Assembly (NCBI GenBank): GCA_022606425.2
Contig: JAHDVF020001018.1
Location: 1,798,001 to 1,862,000 of the forward strand
DNA length: 64,000 nt
Reading direction: 5' to 3'
DNA from: Lepidostoma basale
Taxonomy: Eukaryota; Arthropoda; Insecta; Trichoptera; Lepidostomatidae
Under the pieces are notes generated by a model. That model was not told the DNA's origin and did no database searches. It saw only the letters and a list, made by a program, of their open reading frames with translations. The position numbers were made by a program, and so were the translations under genes. This document shows, piece after piece, positions 1 to 9,420 of the stretch. How positions within the stretch are numbered: position 1 is the first letter of the stretch; every line of letters begins with the position of its first letter.

Positions 1-96
1 TCGAGAAAACAAAAAACAGGCCGCTTAATCAATTACAAAAAACATTTCGACGTGTGCATTTAAAAAAAAAAACAGTAGAAGAAACTGAAGTAGAAG

Positions 97-300
97 CAAG
101 TACAGGATTCTTCTTCCGACTCGGAACATGAAGAATGTCTGTGTTTGGAATGTATGGAGAGTTTTGATTGCTCTAAACCTGGACGGGAATGGATCCATTG
201 CACCGCATGCAATAAATGGGCTCACATTTCCTGCATTCATTGCGATAAAGTTAATTTTAGATGCCAAAATTGTGATTCGGACATAGATTTAAGCGATTAA
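97..300 (+). pseudogene. C-terminal zinc-finger tail of a DDE-type transposase
   Basis: Translating from 97 gives an acidic Ser/Asp/Glu stretch, then a Cys/His-rich module with pattern CxC..C..(about 14)..W..C..C..W.H..C..C..C..C, ending in an acidic tail and TAA at 298-300. PHD-like tails of this kind sit at the C-terminus of many insect pogo/jerky-type transposases (family knowledge). A stop at 91-93 and an acidic stretch continuing in another frame upstream suggest a frameshift, so the copy is broken and its body lies outside the window. A host PHD protein is less likely because transposon-like terminal repeats follow. Confidence 0.55.
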
Positions 301-633
301 ATATTCAAAAATTAAATTTTACATGTTATTATATATATTTCACATATTATTGTTAGCAATTACATACATGTTTGATTTTTGTTTTAGTTGGTAACAACGT
401 GCCCCCACCCTGTAACAACTTGCCCCCCCGTGGGGCACATTGTTACACTTTGATTTTTATTTTATTAATTCTATAATTATTTTTGTGGACTTTATATGAA
501 CACATGTAAATTGTTTTATTATATTTTAATACACGTACTTTAAGATATAATCAATATGATGTCTCTCAAAATAAACAGTTATCAGATATTCAACTTTTAA
601 TTTTTTTGTAACAACTAGCCCCCCCTTCCCCTA
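301..633 (+). mobile_element. 3' flank and possible terminus of the zinc-finger transposon
   Basis: Non-coding stretch after the stop. The motif GTAACAAC-NNG-CCCC recurs at 391-406, 412-429 and 608-627, with an inverted copy at 430-446. The last copy runs into CCCCTA at about 628-633, which may be the outer end of the element at a TA target. The matching left end is outside the window, so the boundary is inferred. Confidence 0.4.
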
Positions 634-730
634 CTTGCTCCACAAGTATATCATCAACAGTCAGCTTACATCTTGTAGGTTACCTAGATATAGTGAGACT
701 TTTTGTTTTGTTGACTGATATAGTCTTATT

Positions 731-777
731 TAGCCTTTGTGATACTGTGTGGAATTCACACAGTATCACAAAGGCTA
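731..777. repeat. Perfect 21-bp inverted repeat (hairpin)
   Basis: Arms of 21 bp, starting TAGCCTTTGTGATACTGTGT, are exact reverse complements around a 5-nt GAATT centre. No protein or known element was recognised. It may be the core of a small fold-back element. Confidence 0.8.
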
Positions 778-1303
778 TAAATAATCAATAAATAATAATA
801 ATAATAAAAAAATCCTAAAGAAATAAAAATAAAATAAATCCAAGTGGAGAGAATTGGGCCCCACAAGGTGCCCCCTCTCCTGTATATTCGAATATATCAA
901 TAACGAATCGTAGTCGGGTCCGCTAGTTGGTTGTACAAATGAGATCTTTTTAATATTCCGGTATATGACGCCGTCAAGGAAAACATTTATTTTTATAATC
1001 GTTCAATGGCCACAGTTATGTTAAGTGTCAGATCGTCGGATTTGAACTAAGTATTGTCATGTAATTTTGCCGATAATTTGATTTACGCGTTTGGATACAT
1101 TTATTAACTTTATAGGCGCTTTTTTGATTTACAGCTTCGCCTTCCGAGTGAGACATTCCCGACGCCTTTGCGTTTCACCGAATCTGTGGGGCGCCGTGGG
1201 TGGAGGAAAGGCACCAGAAACCGAATGTGCTATGTCCATTTCATGAAAAAAAAGCGAAATTTACGTCACATGTTTGTAATTGAATACGAGCGTATTATTA
1301 AAA

Positions 1304-1440
1304 TGTATGAAAAATGATAGTTTTCAAGGAGTTTTATTATAATATTTATGTATGGCATTTTGAAAATACCTTAGAAGGGCGAAACATGTCATACATGAAT
1401 ATTAGAATAAAACTCCTTGAAAACTATCATTTTTCATACA
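1304..1440 (+). repeat. Fold-back repeat (family 6) with hammerhead-like centre
   Basis: Arms of about 51 bp (1304-1354 and about 1390-1440) are nearly perfect reverse complements. The centre holds a stem-like block ACCTTAGAAGGGC, then GAAACATGTC (plus strand), the signature of the family-6 repeats found throughout the window. The arms would form one long helix enclosing the hammerhead-like centre. Confidence 0.75.
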
Positions 1441-1443
1441 TAT

Positions 1444-1590
1444 AACTAACTAGCTAACTAACCATCACGCCGTCTCCCCGAAAGGGTAGGCAGAAAGAAT
1501 GGACTGCTACACTTTAATCGATGCGGCACTCCATACTTCTCTTTTCGCCATCGCGAGAGACGCGATGTGATGGGTTGCGAACCTCATACA
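1444..1590 (-). mobile_element. Non-autonomous element with LINE-A tail
   Basis: On the minus strand it ends with the same terminal ~50 bp as LINE-A (CCCTTTCGGGGAGACGGCGT-type block, then a TTAG-repeat tail at 1444-1462). The body upstream is unrelated to the LINE-A ORF. It has the same layout as 17895-18090 and 53480-53600, so this is a distinct short family sharing only the LINE-A 3' terminus. Confidence 0.65.
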
Positions 1591-1689
1591 TATAATAATA
1601 ATTTAATATGGAGTTTTACATCATCAAGAAACAATAAATACGAGCGTATAAATTGTTATACTGAAAACGTTTTAATAAAAATAATTAAA

Positions 1690-1825
1690 AAGGTACATTT
1701 AAACGACGTGAACGCAGCTAGAAACAGAGGAAGGCCGAGGAAAACGTGTCAAATCAATTCAATCAAATATTAAATGTCGGTCATGTGAGGAGTCGGAGAA
1801 ATCGACGTTCGTGCTTGCTCGACTG
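1690..1825 (+). pseudogene. LINE-A fragment (RT ORF C-terminus)
   Basis: Translates to degraded pieces of the LINE-A C-terminus: YVNDVN-like, then RNRGRPRKT, then NQILNVGHVRSRRNRR. The copy lacks its end and runs into a LINE-E piece at about 1826. Confidence 0.7.
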
Positions 1826-1965
1826 CCCTATATTGGACTATATAATCAGCCTCACGGAACTTGTCCTCGTGGAAGACCTAAAACATGGAAGGATAGATGG
1901 AAGTCAACTTCACAAGAGTAGCAACCCTCTGGAGAACATACCACATAGATCTATAGGATGGAAGA
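1826..1965 (+). pseudogene. LINE-E 3' fragment
   Basis: Matches the LINE-E copy at 61900-62330 by eye: the region encoding RGRPLKKWKDSWESTSQEE-like residues near the end of that ORF. Heavily mutated, and joined directly to LINE-A. Confidence 0.55.
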
Positions 1966-2433
1966 ATAAGATTCTACCATTGTTCAAGAAATAATAAATA
2001 AAAATGAATAATTTGCACATTTTCAAACTGATTAGCCAGCGATTGAAGGTAAAAGTATTTAGATAAACCTTTAATGATGTATATGGAGGTAGGGCGCTAA
2101 AGGAGCGGCTCGTGGCGCGAGGAAACATTAAGTGCGGCCGTATTTCACACTAATTAGAGGTCCACCGGCCGCCCTGTGGTCCGGCCACATAAAATAATAA
2201 CTTCAGTATACACGAACTACAAAACGGTTATATATTCGGGGGCGGGAAGCCGGTGACAGTGGCGTCCGTCTGTTTTTTTTTTAAACAGTTTTTTTTTCTT
2301 CAAAAAACACTAACTAATCATCACATCGTCTTCCTGAACGTTTTTTTAAAGTTTAAATCTTCGGGATTGGTATGCGGCAAGCCTTACATCTGGGGCCTTA
2401 CGTTTGGGCCTTTTTAAAATGTGGTAATTTGTA

Positions 2434-3203
2434 CTAGGGTCATTCATAAAATAAGGTTCCCATATTTTTTTTAAATATACAGCTTTATTGCTTTCCTTAG
2501 CATTATATATCATTTTAAAGCTTAAAACTTACTCTCTTTTTCTACATAATCGCCGTTTCTGTCTAAACACTTTTGCAGACGATGCTCCAACTTTTGTATC
2601 CCCAAGTCATAAAATTCTGCCGCCATTCCTTTGAGAAATCGAATAACCTCTTCTTTGACTTCATCATCAGAATGGAAGCGCATTCCACCCAAGTGTTCCT
2701 TTAATTTTGGGAATAAGTGATAATCACTAGGGGCTAGGTCCGGACTATAGGGTGGGTGGGGCAAAACAGTCCAGCCAAAATCTGTCAGCAGTTCTTGAGT
2801 TTGATTTGAGACATGAGGTCGAGCGCTCAACACGTTTCTGTTTGTGGTTTTCTGTGAGTATTCGTGGTACCCACCGCGCACACACCTTTCGATAGCCTAA
2901 TTTTTCAGTTAAAATTTTGTGAATTGTGGTGTTGGAAGTCCCAGGAATACGAAGAGCAAGTTCGTTAATGGTAATCCTCCGATCCTCAAGCATTATGCTC
3001 TCACCTTCGCATCTGGCGGAAACAGCGATAGGAAGCTCCATCTTCGATGGCTGCCAGGCCGACACTGAGGGGTGTAGCGTGGCGGGAGTGGCAGGGATAG
3101 AGAGTGGAGGAGTTGATGAGTCAGCCAGTGTTGCCAGATTTCTCCCAGCGCGTCGCTATCTTTATTGACAGCATAAGGAACCTTAGTTTACGAATTACCC
3201 TCG
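2434..3203 (-). mobile_element. Internally deleted mariner transposon
   Basis: Left terminus CTAGGGTCATTCATAAAATA and the right terminus (reverse complement starting CGAGGGTAATTCGTAAACTA) form 27-bp terminal inverted repeats with 23 matches. TA dinucleotides flank both ends (2432-2433, 3204-3205), as expected for Tc1/mariner insertion. At 770 bp it is well short of the usual 1.3 kb because the middle of the transposase gene is missing. Confidence 0.88.
2522..3065 (-). pseudogene. Mariner transposase, deleted and frameshifted
   Basis: The N-terminal part (about 3065 to 2830) shows the helix-turn-helix region with RRITINELALRIPGTSNTTI and a WVPRIL linker. A frame change at about 2830-2870 then leads to ARPHVSNQT, PPYSPDLAPSDYHLF and a C-terminal RLQKCLDRNGDYVEK. 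The first catalytic Asp and the Asp of the usual HDNARPH motif are absent; only the third Asp (LAPSDYHLF) remains. The protein cannot be active. Confidence 0.88.
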
Positions 3204-3209
3204 TATATG

Positions 3210-3510
3210 GTGCGTTTTGTATTGGTTCCAGTATATGGTGCGGAGTGTTGGGTACTGAGCAAAAGGGACAAAAATGCGCTGCTGGTTTATGAAAGGAAGA
3301 TGTTGAGAAATATTTTTGGGCCTCTCTGTGATATAATAAGGTGCTGAAACATAGTGAAGTTCATAATAATACAACGTCTTAGATTGGGACACCTCCAGCG
3401 AATGGAAGAATGTAGTGTTCAGTTCATTAAGCATGCCTTCGAGTTCCCCCACAGATTCCGCCAGAATGACAATGTCATCTGCAAAGCGTAGGTGGGAAAT
3501 ACATATCACG
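3210..3510. pseudogene. LINE RT fragments in opposite orientations
   Basis: Plus strand 3217-3415 encodes a decayed RT C-terminal region (YGAECWVLSKRDKNALLVYE, RKMLRNIFGPLCD, then LRLGHLQRMEE). Minus strand about 3510-3415 encodes the palm motif LRFADDIVILAESVGELEGM, including the catalytic FADD. The two halves meet head-on near 3415, so one half has been inverted. Confidence 0.65.
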
Positions 3511-4135
3511 GAAAATCAAATCAGCAGCAATGCGCCAGCAAGTCTTAATCACTAGCGTCCAGCTTAGGTTCCGCGGCCCCTGGACAATGTGACCACATAC
3601 ACAATCATCAGTGTTATAGCGGATAGTGAGAGGACGAATGGTAAATGTCCGGCATCAGATAATCAGACCCACCAAGAAAATGCGACCACCCACATAAAAA
3701 ACAATCCACCAAATAGGGTAACAGGAAATCACTCTGGAGAGAAACGAATGGAAATTCGGGAAATTAACTGTCTCTAGTCCCGGACAACCCTTCAATGGGC
3801 AGAGACACTAGAAGAGAGATCTGTACAAAGTCCACGCGGCGCCGCTGCCCCAGCTCGGTGTCACTCTAACTCAGAAGATAATATCTCAAGACGCTGAGGA
3901 ATGTGCCCTCTAAATCTATTCATCTCCTCAGCCGCACTTATCGATCCTCCGGAGATAAAGATCGCTTTATCGATCAAAGGACCTTAAATCTCGAGACACG
4001 TTTTATGTTACTCTGCTAAGAAACACATTCTCAGATATTCAACGGCTATTTTTGGAACGGATCCTAAATGCATTTGAAATATCAAAATACTACGGAGATA
4101 TAAAAACCCTGTTTTTCTTCGTCTTCTTCATTGCT
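3511..4135. other. No gene recognised
   Basis: Slightly GC-richer stretch with several stop-interrupted frames. No protein family, tail or terminal repeat was recognised. It may be old repeat DNA. Confidence 0.5.
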
Positions 4136-4144
4136 ATAGATCTA

Positions 4145-4434
4145 AGTATACCGAAGTCCTGAGGCGAGCTAGAGTTGACCGGAAACTGTTATCAACTATC
4201 AAGGTTCGGAAGATTTCACATCTGGGTCATATAGTGCGTGGGGAAAAGTACCGCCTTCCCCAACTGATATTTGAGGGGAAAATTGAGGGACGCCGAGGGC
4301 CCGGTAGGAGACAAATGTCCTGGCTGCGAAACGTGAGGGAGAGGACCGGCATCCGAAGTTTGGAGGGGCTGTTCCGAACGGCGCAGGACACCAACGTTGG
4401 GGGGACCCGACTGGGCACTTGAAGAAGAAGAAGA
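4145..4434 (+). pseudogene. LINE-B 3' fragment
   Basis: Encodes the LINE-B C-terminus: VRKISHLGHIVRGEKYRLPQ, then GRRGPGRRQMSWLRNVRERT, then LFRTAQDTNVGGTR, finishing in a GAAGAAGAAG tail at about 4422-4434. The same end is seen at 9050-9420 with 11583-11670, and at 33605-33985. Confidence 0.8.
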
Positions 4435-4436
4435 TA

Positions 4437-4535
4437 GATCTATATGATCTGTTCTCCTGTAAGGTGGATTCCCAGTTCTCCTTCCATATTGTAAGGTCTT
4501 CCACAAGGACGACTCCCGTAAGGCTAAGTATGTAG
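4437..4535 (-). pseudogene. LINE-E 3' end
   Basis: Minus-strand match to the 3' end of LINE-E at 61930-62060: GATCTGTTCTCC followed by a gap-bearing GGATTCCCAGTTCTCCTTCC block. It abuts the LINE-B tail, so the two LINE tails meet head to head. Confidence 0.55.
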
Positions 4536-4559
4536 TGCAATATATGTAGGTTTATGTTC

Positions 4560-4625
4560 TTCGATTATTAACTTTCATCTACAGTGACATGTTTCGCCTT
4601 GCTAAGGCAATATTAAATCTCATTT
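4560..4625 (-). repeat. Family-6 repeat half
   Basis: Minus strand carries GCCTTAGCAAGGCGAAACAT followed by GTC, the family-6 hammerhead-like block, preceded by a TTTAATATT remnant of the core. Only one half of the fold-back is present. Confidence 0.6.
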
Positions 4626-4639
4626 AATCCATCCATGGC

Positions 4640-4760
4640 AATTTGGCAAAACAGACTGAATGAATGACAGCCAATATGACAGATGTCGCTTTAACAATAT
4701 GGCCGCTCTCAACTGTCAAAGTTTAGAAGTCCCTATTGGAAGACCCTTCATAAATATATT
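4640..4760 (+). repeat. Dispersed repeat R, copy 1
   Basis: Similar to 26340-26455: both hold GA(C/T)AGAT(G/A)TCGCTTTA followed by AATATGGCCGCT- or AAATGGTCGCT-like and GTCCCTATTG blocks. Function unknown. Confidence 0.5.
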
Positions 4761-5169
4761 TAGGTATGTTTAAAATCTCAAATATCAGAAAGTTTTTTAA
4801 CGATTACTTTGAAATTTTGGCGTTTAAATACGCTTGTGTTTTAACTTTGGATATCGTCTTCTCGGGAGTTCCAGCCCGGAAGCTATTTCCCCCTATAGGT
4901 TGGAAATTTATTTCTTAGATGTTAAGGTTGGATATTGTAGGATGGTGAGAGAAGGGTTTCTTGGAGGATGTGGTGCTCATGGACCAGGATCATACAACTG
5001 TATTTAAAATCGGGAATCCCGATGATAGATGAATTCATTCAGAAACTTGCCGAACGATTTTACAAAGGACTCGCTTCACATAAGTCCATAGTAAAAAAAA
5101 TCTCTGAAATTACGACCAAAACACCCCCAGCCGCCACAAGCGCCCAAATTTGATCCTACTTCAGAGTAA

Positions 5170-5835
5170 CACTCTTACTAACTAACTAACCATGACGCCG
5201 TTTCCCCGGAGGGTTAGGCAGAGAAGATGGATCGCCACATTGTTCTATCCTGACATAACTCTCGCGCCTCTTTTACATTCACACATCGTGACATGCATCG
5301 TCGATTGTTCCTACTTTGAACACGGCCGCCCTTCAGTAATTGGTTAATTTGGTCATGCCATGTCTTCCTTGGTCTTCCTCGACTTCTTTTTCCATTCACA
5401 CTACTTGTTTATATCTTTTTAACCATTATTACCTCATCCATTCGTTCCATATGTCCAAATCATCTTAGTGGCCCTATCTTGATTTTATTTATCACGCATT
5501 CATCCGCTTTACATTCCTTTATTACTTTATCATTAGATATTCTATCATACATTGTTTTTCCGCACATCCTTCTTAGTGACCTCATTTCTACGGCATTTAT
5601 CCTTCATCTGCTAACTCCAAGCTTCACTTCCATACATAAGGGTCGCACTGCCATCTTTGCTTCAGTCCGTATATTTCTATTTGCGGTAATGACTTTGAGT
5701 GCACCATTTATTTTGTTTCCAGCTCCAACTCTCCTTCCGATATCTTTCTACATTTTTCCATCTCGTGTAAACATGCTTCCCAGGTAGACAAATTCGGTAA
5801 CTTGCTCTAATTTTTCACCGTATGCTATTAACAAT
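5170..5835 (-). pseudogene. LINE-A fragment, divergent subfamily
   Basis: One of the longer LINE-A copies. The minus strand runs from RT-domain remnants at about 5835 (GSMFTRDG-like region, GAGNKVNGALKV-like region) through the NGKRSRGRPRKTWHDQINQL block to the terminal CCGGGGAAACGGCGTCATGG-type end and a TTAG tail (5178-5190). Many indels. A DRTMWRSI-type ending distinguishes this subfamily from the common copies, which have RKLWQSI. Confidence 0.8.
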
Positions 5836-5967
5836 TTTTATAACGTGAAATTCAAATTATTTATATGATTTAAAATGTCTAACCTTAAATTTAGTATTGC
5901 CTATTAAAATATTAAAATAATTCTCTCTTCAATGCTATTTATTTTTTATTATATTATATTTTTTTTC

Positions 5968-6200
5968 TTGTATACAACAGGTCGCTTAAACCCAATTACT
6001 GTATACATATTATTTTTAGCTATTATATTGATGATTCACATGACATGTGATAGGTAGCCAATCTATCGCCATTTTATTGTCACGTGAATTCTACACCAGA
6101 CCACAGGCAAAGTGACAATAATACTGCCATCGCCGGGAATTGAACCCGGGACCTTCGGTATGGAAGTCAGAGCTCTAACCACTCTGCCACGAAGGTCGCC
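5968..6200 (-). mobile_element. tRNA-derived SINE1, copy 1
   Basis: The minus-strand 5' end has a tRNA-like head with a pol III A box TGGCAGAGTGG and a B box GGTTCAATTCC, followed by a shared body (GTGTAGAATTCACGTGACAA region) and a 3' end around TAAGCGACCTGTTGTATACA. Four dispersed copies share head and body (others at 15806, 17033 and 22240), so this is a SINE, not a tRNA gene. Confidence 0.85.
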
Positions 6201-6717
6201 ACAACATAAAATTTATGTACAATATATAAATTTTATATTGTGAAATTCAATTTCGTTCGCTCTTCCAAGCTGTCACTCGCCCACGGCGCCCGGCGGTTGT
6301 GTTATTTGACCATTCAGCCCGTCTTCTGGTTCTTAGAACCTTTTTATAACCCTCGAGGAATTTGTGGTGGAATTTTCGAAGGCAGCCATACAGTTCCTCC
6401 GATCCCCCGAGAGGTCATGCGCCTCTCCTTCGGGAGCCGCGTACATCCATTTCCCAGACGCCGTACCCAAATAGTACACAAGAACAACTAGCAGAATTGG
6501 TTGGCGTTTAAGCGCCTCAATAAATAACGCCTCTGTCCCTATTCCAAGGCACCATTTTGAATACTCACGGCTAAAATGGGATAAGTCTAATTCAACTAAA
6601 TCTGATACTTGTATTCGTTAACCGATCGAGCTTGTCCTTGATTACTATTATTGAGTCAACCCCGAATAACGGAAAATGGTTGGGATAAATATTATTATTA
6701 TCTTATTCTTAAGAAAT
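6201..6717. other. No gene recognised
   Basis: A GC-richer patch at 6240-6480 lacks a convincing domain or splice structure, and the remainder is AT-rich. No repeat partner was seen in the window. Confidence 0.5.
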
Positions 6718-7325
6718 GAGATCTATTAGACGGATGTGTGGATACTCTGTGTATGCTAGAGTGTCTAATGAAAATATAAGAAGTGAATACGGTGCGAATG
6801 ATGGGGTTCTGTCTCTGGTTTCAATCCTGGGATTGGTTTGCAGCAATTTCCTATATTCTTCTCTTTCATTCTAACCCTATCTTGTGCGGCTCTTTTGAAA
6901 TCTGCATATGATGAGCAGCGCACGTACACCAACAGGTCCTCCAGGTACTCTCGGCGTGGGCGTCCCCTAGAGTTTGTCTCCGTAATTGAGGGTATGACCG
7001 ATGGTGTTATGAACAAAATAATGAAAGGATCATTAAGATGGTTGGGACATATGGAAAGAATGAATGAAGAAAGAATGGAAAAAAAATATATGTCAACGAT
7101 GTAAATGGAACCAGAAATAGAGGAAGACCGAGGAAAACGTGGCACGATCAAATAAATCAAATATTCAATGTCGGCCGTGTGAGGAGTCAGAGAAATCGAT
7201 GCGCGTGTATGACACGATGTATGAATGTTGAGGAAGCGAGAGAAATATATCAGGAAAGAATAGTGTGGCAGTCCATTCTTTCTGCCTACCCCTCCGGGGA
7301 GCCGGCGTAATGGTTAGTTAGTTAG
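6718..7325 (+). pseudogene. LINE-A copy interrupted by LINE-G
   Basis: 6718-6805 encodes MRSIRRMCGYSVYARVSNEN-like residues and continues after the insertion at about 6999 with GVMNKIMKGSLRWLGHMERM and the RGRPRKTWHDQ block, ending with the SAYPSGEPA-like ORF end and a TTAG tail at 7310-7325. Removing 6806-6998 restores the LINE-A order GANDG-VMNK. Confidence 0.82.
6806..6998 (-). mobile_element. LINE-G fragment nested in LINE-A, 5'-inverted
   Basis: The minus strand of about 6806-6965 matches LINE-G at 25410-25555 (RREYLEDLLVYVRCSSYADF region, then an end near AACCAATCCCAGGATTGAAA). About 6966-6998 matches upstream LINE-G sequence (GAGGGTATGACCGA) but on the plus strand. GATGG flanks both sides, a possible 5-bp target duplication. 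A 5' inversion of this kind is a known outcome of twin-primed reverse transcription. Confidence 0.7.
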
Positions 7326-7354
7326 TTTTTATTACTTAAAAAGTATACCTGTGA

Positions 7355-7500
7355 TGGCTTAATAATAATAATACGCTAACTTTGAAAGCGCCTTTTTTAT
7401 GATGACATGTAATCACCTCAAAGGCGCATTATGACGTGTTTTAAATCTAAAAATCTAAATATGAATGCTGCATATGATATTCGCGATCGGTTAGAAAGTA
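7355..7500 (-). repeat. L2-type LINE 3' end
   Basis: Minus strand matches the 3' UTR and tail at 20870-20990 (block around GATGCAGC, AAAACACGTCATAATGCGCC and the AAGCGC end), with an AAT-repeat tail at 7361-7375. The same sequence recurs at 29470-29615, 42175-42310 and 14717-14776. Confidence 0.7.
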
Positions 7501-7529
7501 CTCGTATTATACAACAGAACAAAACATTA

Positions 7530-7790
7530 TGGAACGAATGGACGAGAGAAGAATGGTTAAAATGTTGTACACAAGCAGTGTGAATGGAAAGAGAAGCAGT
7601 GGAAGACCAATAAAGCATGGAACGACTAAATTGATCAAATAATAAATGGCAACGACATTCGAAGTCGGAATTATCGACGAGTGTGCATGTTACGATGTAT
7701 GAATGTCAAGGAAGCTCGAGAGTGTATCTGGACAACAATATGGCGGTACTTCTCCGGAGAAACAGCGTGTTGGTTTGTTAGTTAGTTTTA
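7530..7790 (+). pseudogene. LINE-A fragment
   Basis: Degraded LINE-A C-terminus (SVNGKRSSGRPIKHGTT, then CMNVKEARECI-like) ending in CTCCGGAGAAACAGCGTGTT and TTAG repeats at 7775-7788. Confidence 0.75.
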
Positions 7791-7999
7791 TCTTATTCTT
7801 CGTGTCAATGGTTAAGTAACTATTTTTGTAGAATGGCCCTGAAAATGGGTTTATTTCTCGTTGCCATTGTTATGGAGGATTTTGCCGACTGTATAGTTTC
7901 CAGGGGCGCTGGGTGCTATAATTATGTTACAACACACACGGAGGCATCTACCTTTCTTGCTCCTTGAATAATAAGTAGAAGATAATAATAACATATAAT

Positions 8000-8237
8000 T
8001 TAATGTTAATGATGTACATGGAACCAGAAATAGAGGAAGACCGAGGAAAACGTGGCACGATCAAATAAATCAAATATTGAATGTCGGCCATGTGAGGAGT
8101 CAGAGAAATCGACGCGCGTGCATGACACGATGTATGAATGTTGTATGAATATGTCAGGAAAGAAAAGTGTGGCAGTCCGTTCTTTCTGCCTACCCCTTCG
8201 GGGAGATGGCGTGATGGTTAGTTAGTTAGTTAGTTAG
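8000..8237 (+). pseudogene. LINE-A fragment with TTAG tail
   Basis: Starts at VNDVHGTRNRGRPRKTWHDQ and continues to the ORF end at the block CCCTTCGGGGAGATGGCGTG, then four or five TTAG units (8218-8237). The stop codon TGA overlaps the terminal block, so the element has almost no 3' UTR. Confidence 0.85.
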
Positions 8238-8384
8238 ATAATAATAATAATTATTATGACGATGTTAATTATGATTATGATGATGTTAATTATTACTATA
8301 ATTGTAATAACAATATTGTTTTTTAATAACCATAATAATAATTTAAGTAATTATTATAATCACTTTAACTATGATTATTGTTAT

Positions 8385-8476
<92 letters not shown>

Positions 8477-8540
8477 GTTAGTAATAATAACGATAATAAT
8501 AATAATTTTTATTATTATCGTTATTATTACTAACAATTAA
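8238..8540. repeat. Microsatellite, AAT/ATT-rich, with pure (TAA)n core
   Basis: A pure AAT repeat of about 90 bp at 8388-8476, flanked by degenerate ATT/AAT/GAT repeats. The poly-Asn reading frame through it is an artefact. The repeat begins right after a LINE tail. Confidence 0.95.
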
Positions 8541-9045
8541 TTGGTGTATAAACAAATACCGTAAGCCTTTTATTTTTTTTTAGACATTATCTGCTATTAA
8601 CATTTAAACCTTAGATAATTTGAAAATATGTATTTTATTCTTATAATTTCTAGAAGATTCTCATTAACATATGAAACTTTTTCGTAAACATTCATTAAAA
8701 TAGTCAAAAAATTTAAATATGAAAATATGTAGGTATTGAACTTTAACTTAAACGCCAGGAAGAATTGACTTGGGCCACCGAGAGCAAAGACCCCGCCGAA
8801 GGAATATGGTGATGATACCTACAGAGCACCGCCAATCAAGTGGCCGCCCTCAGCTGTCTGAGTTAATTAAATATTATCCTTTACAGGATTATACGCGCCG
8901 CCTTACTGGGGACACTCGTCTCGCATGCCGTGTAGGCTTTCGGTATAACTTGCCTACTTATTGGGTCGGGCAGGCGGTGCCGACCGCACAGAACCGGCCG
9001 AAAAATATATTATTACCCAGCGTTAGATAAATAAACTTAAAACTA
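8541..9045. other. No gene recognised
   Basis: AT-rich up to 8750, then a GC-richer stretch to 9030 with no recognisable domain or repeat partner in the window. Confidence 0.45.
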
Positions 9046-9049
9046 AGAC

Positions 9050-9420
9050 AGAGGATGTTAAGGTGTTATGTGTGATCTGTTCTATTATATGAATGTGGAC
9101 ATTAAAAGTAAATATAATGAACCGGTTAGAGGCATTGGAAATGTGGCTTCACCGAAGAATGTTCAGGATCCCATGGACAGACAGAGTGACGAAGACTGAA
9201 TCGTGCAAGAGTAAATAGAGAGCTATTGACATTGATCAAAGTTCGCAAGATTTCATATCTGGGTCACGTTCTACGAGGAGAAAAATATCACCTGCTGCAT
9301 CTTATTTTGAGGGGGAAAATAGTGGGCCGCAGAGGGGTGGGGAGAAGGCAGATCTTTTGGTTGCGCAATGTGAGGGAATGGAGGGGAATCGGAACTGTGG
9401 AGAAGCTATTCGGGACAGCG
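9050..9420 (+). pseudogene. LINE-B copy, left part (split by Transib-like element)
   Basis: Decayed RT end (LLYGMNVD-like), then VRKISYLGHVLRGEKYHLLH and GRRGVGRRQIFWLRNVREWR to EKLFGTA. It breaks at 9420 and continues at 11583 with CAGGATAGGGAT, GATCGCCAACGT and the AAGAAGAAGATG tail to about 11670. The last five bases, CAGCG, are repeated at 11583-11587. Confidence 0.85.

Noticed and set aside
6128..6200. tRNA-like sequence as a real tRNA gene
   Set aside because: Four dispersed copies share the same non-tRNA body downstream, so it is a tRNA-derived SINE.
8218..8237. TTAG repeats as telomeric DNA
   Set aside because: Short runs occur only at the 3' ends of LINE-A and its partner element, and the unit is TTAG, not the insect telomere unit TTAGG.
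8256..8540. Asn-rich open reading frame
   Set aside because: It is a translation of an AAT microsatellite next to a LINE tail.
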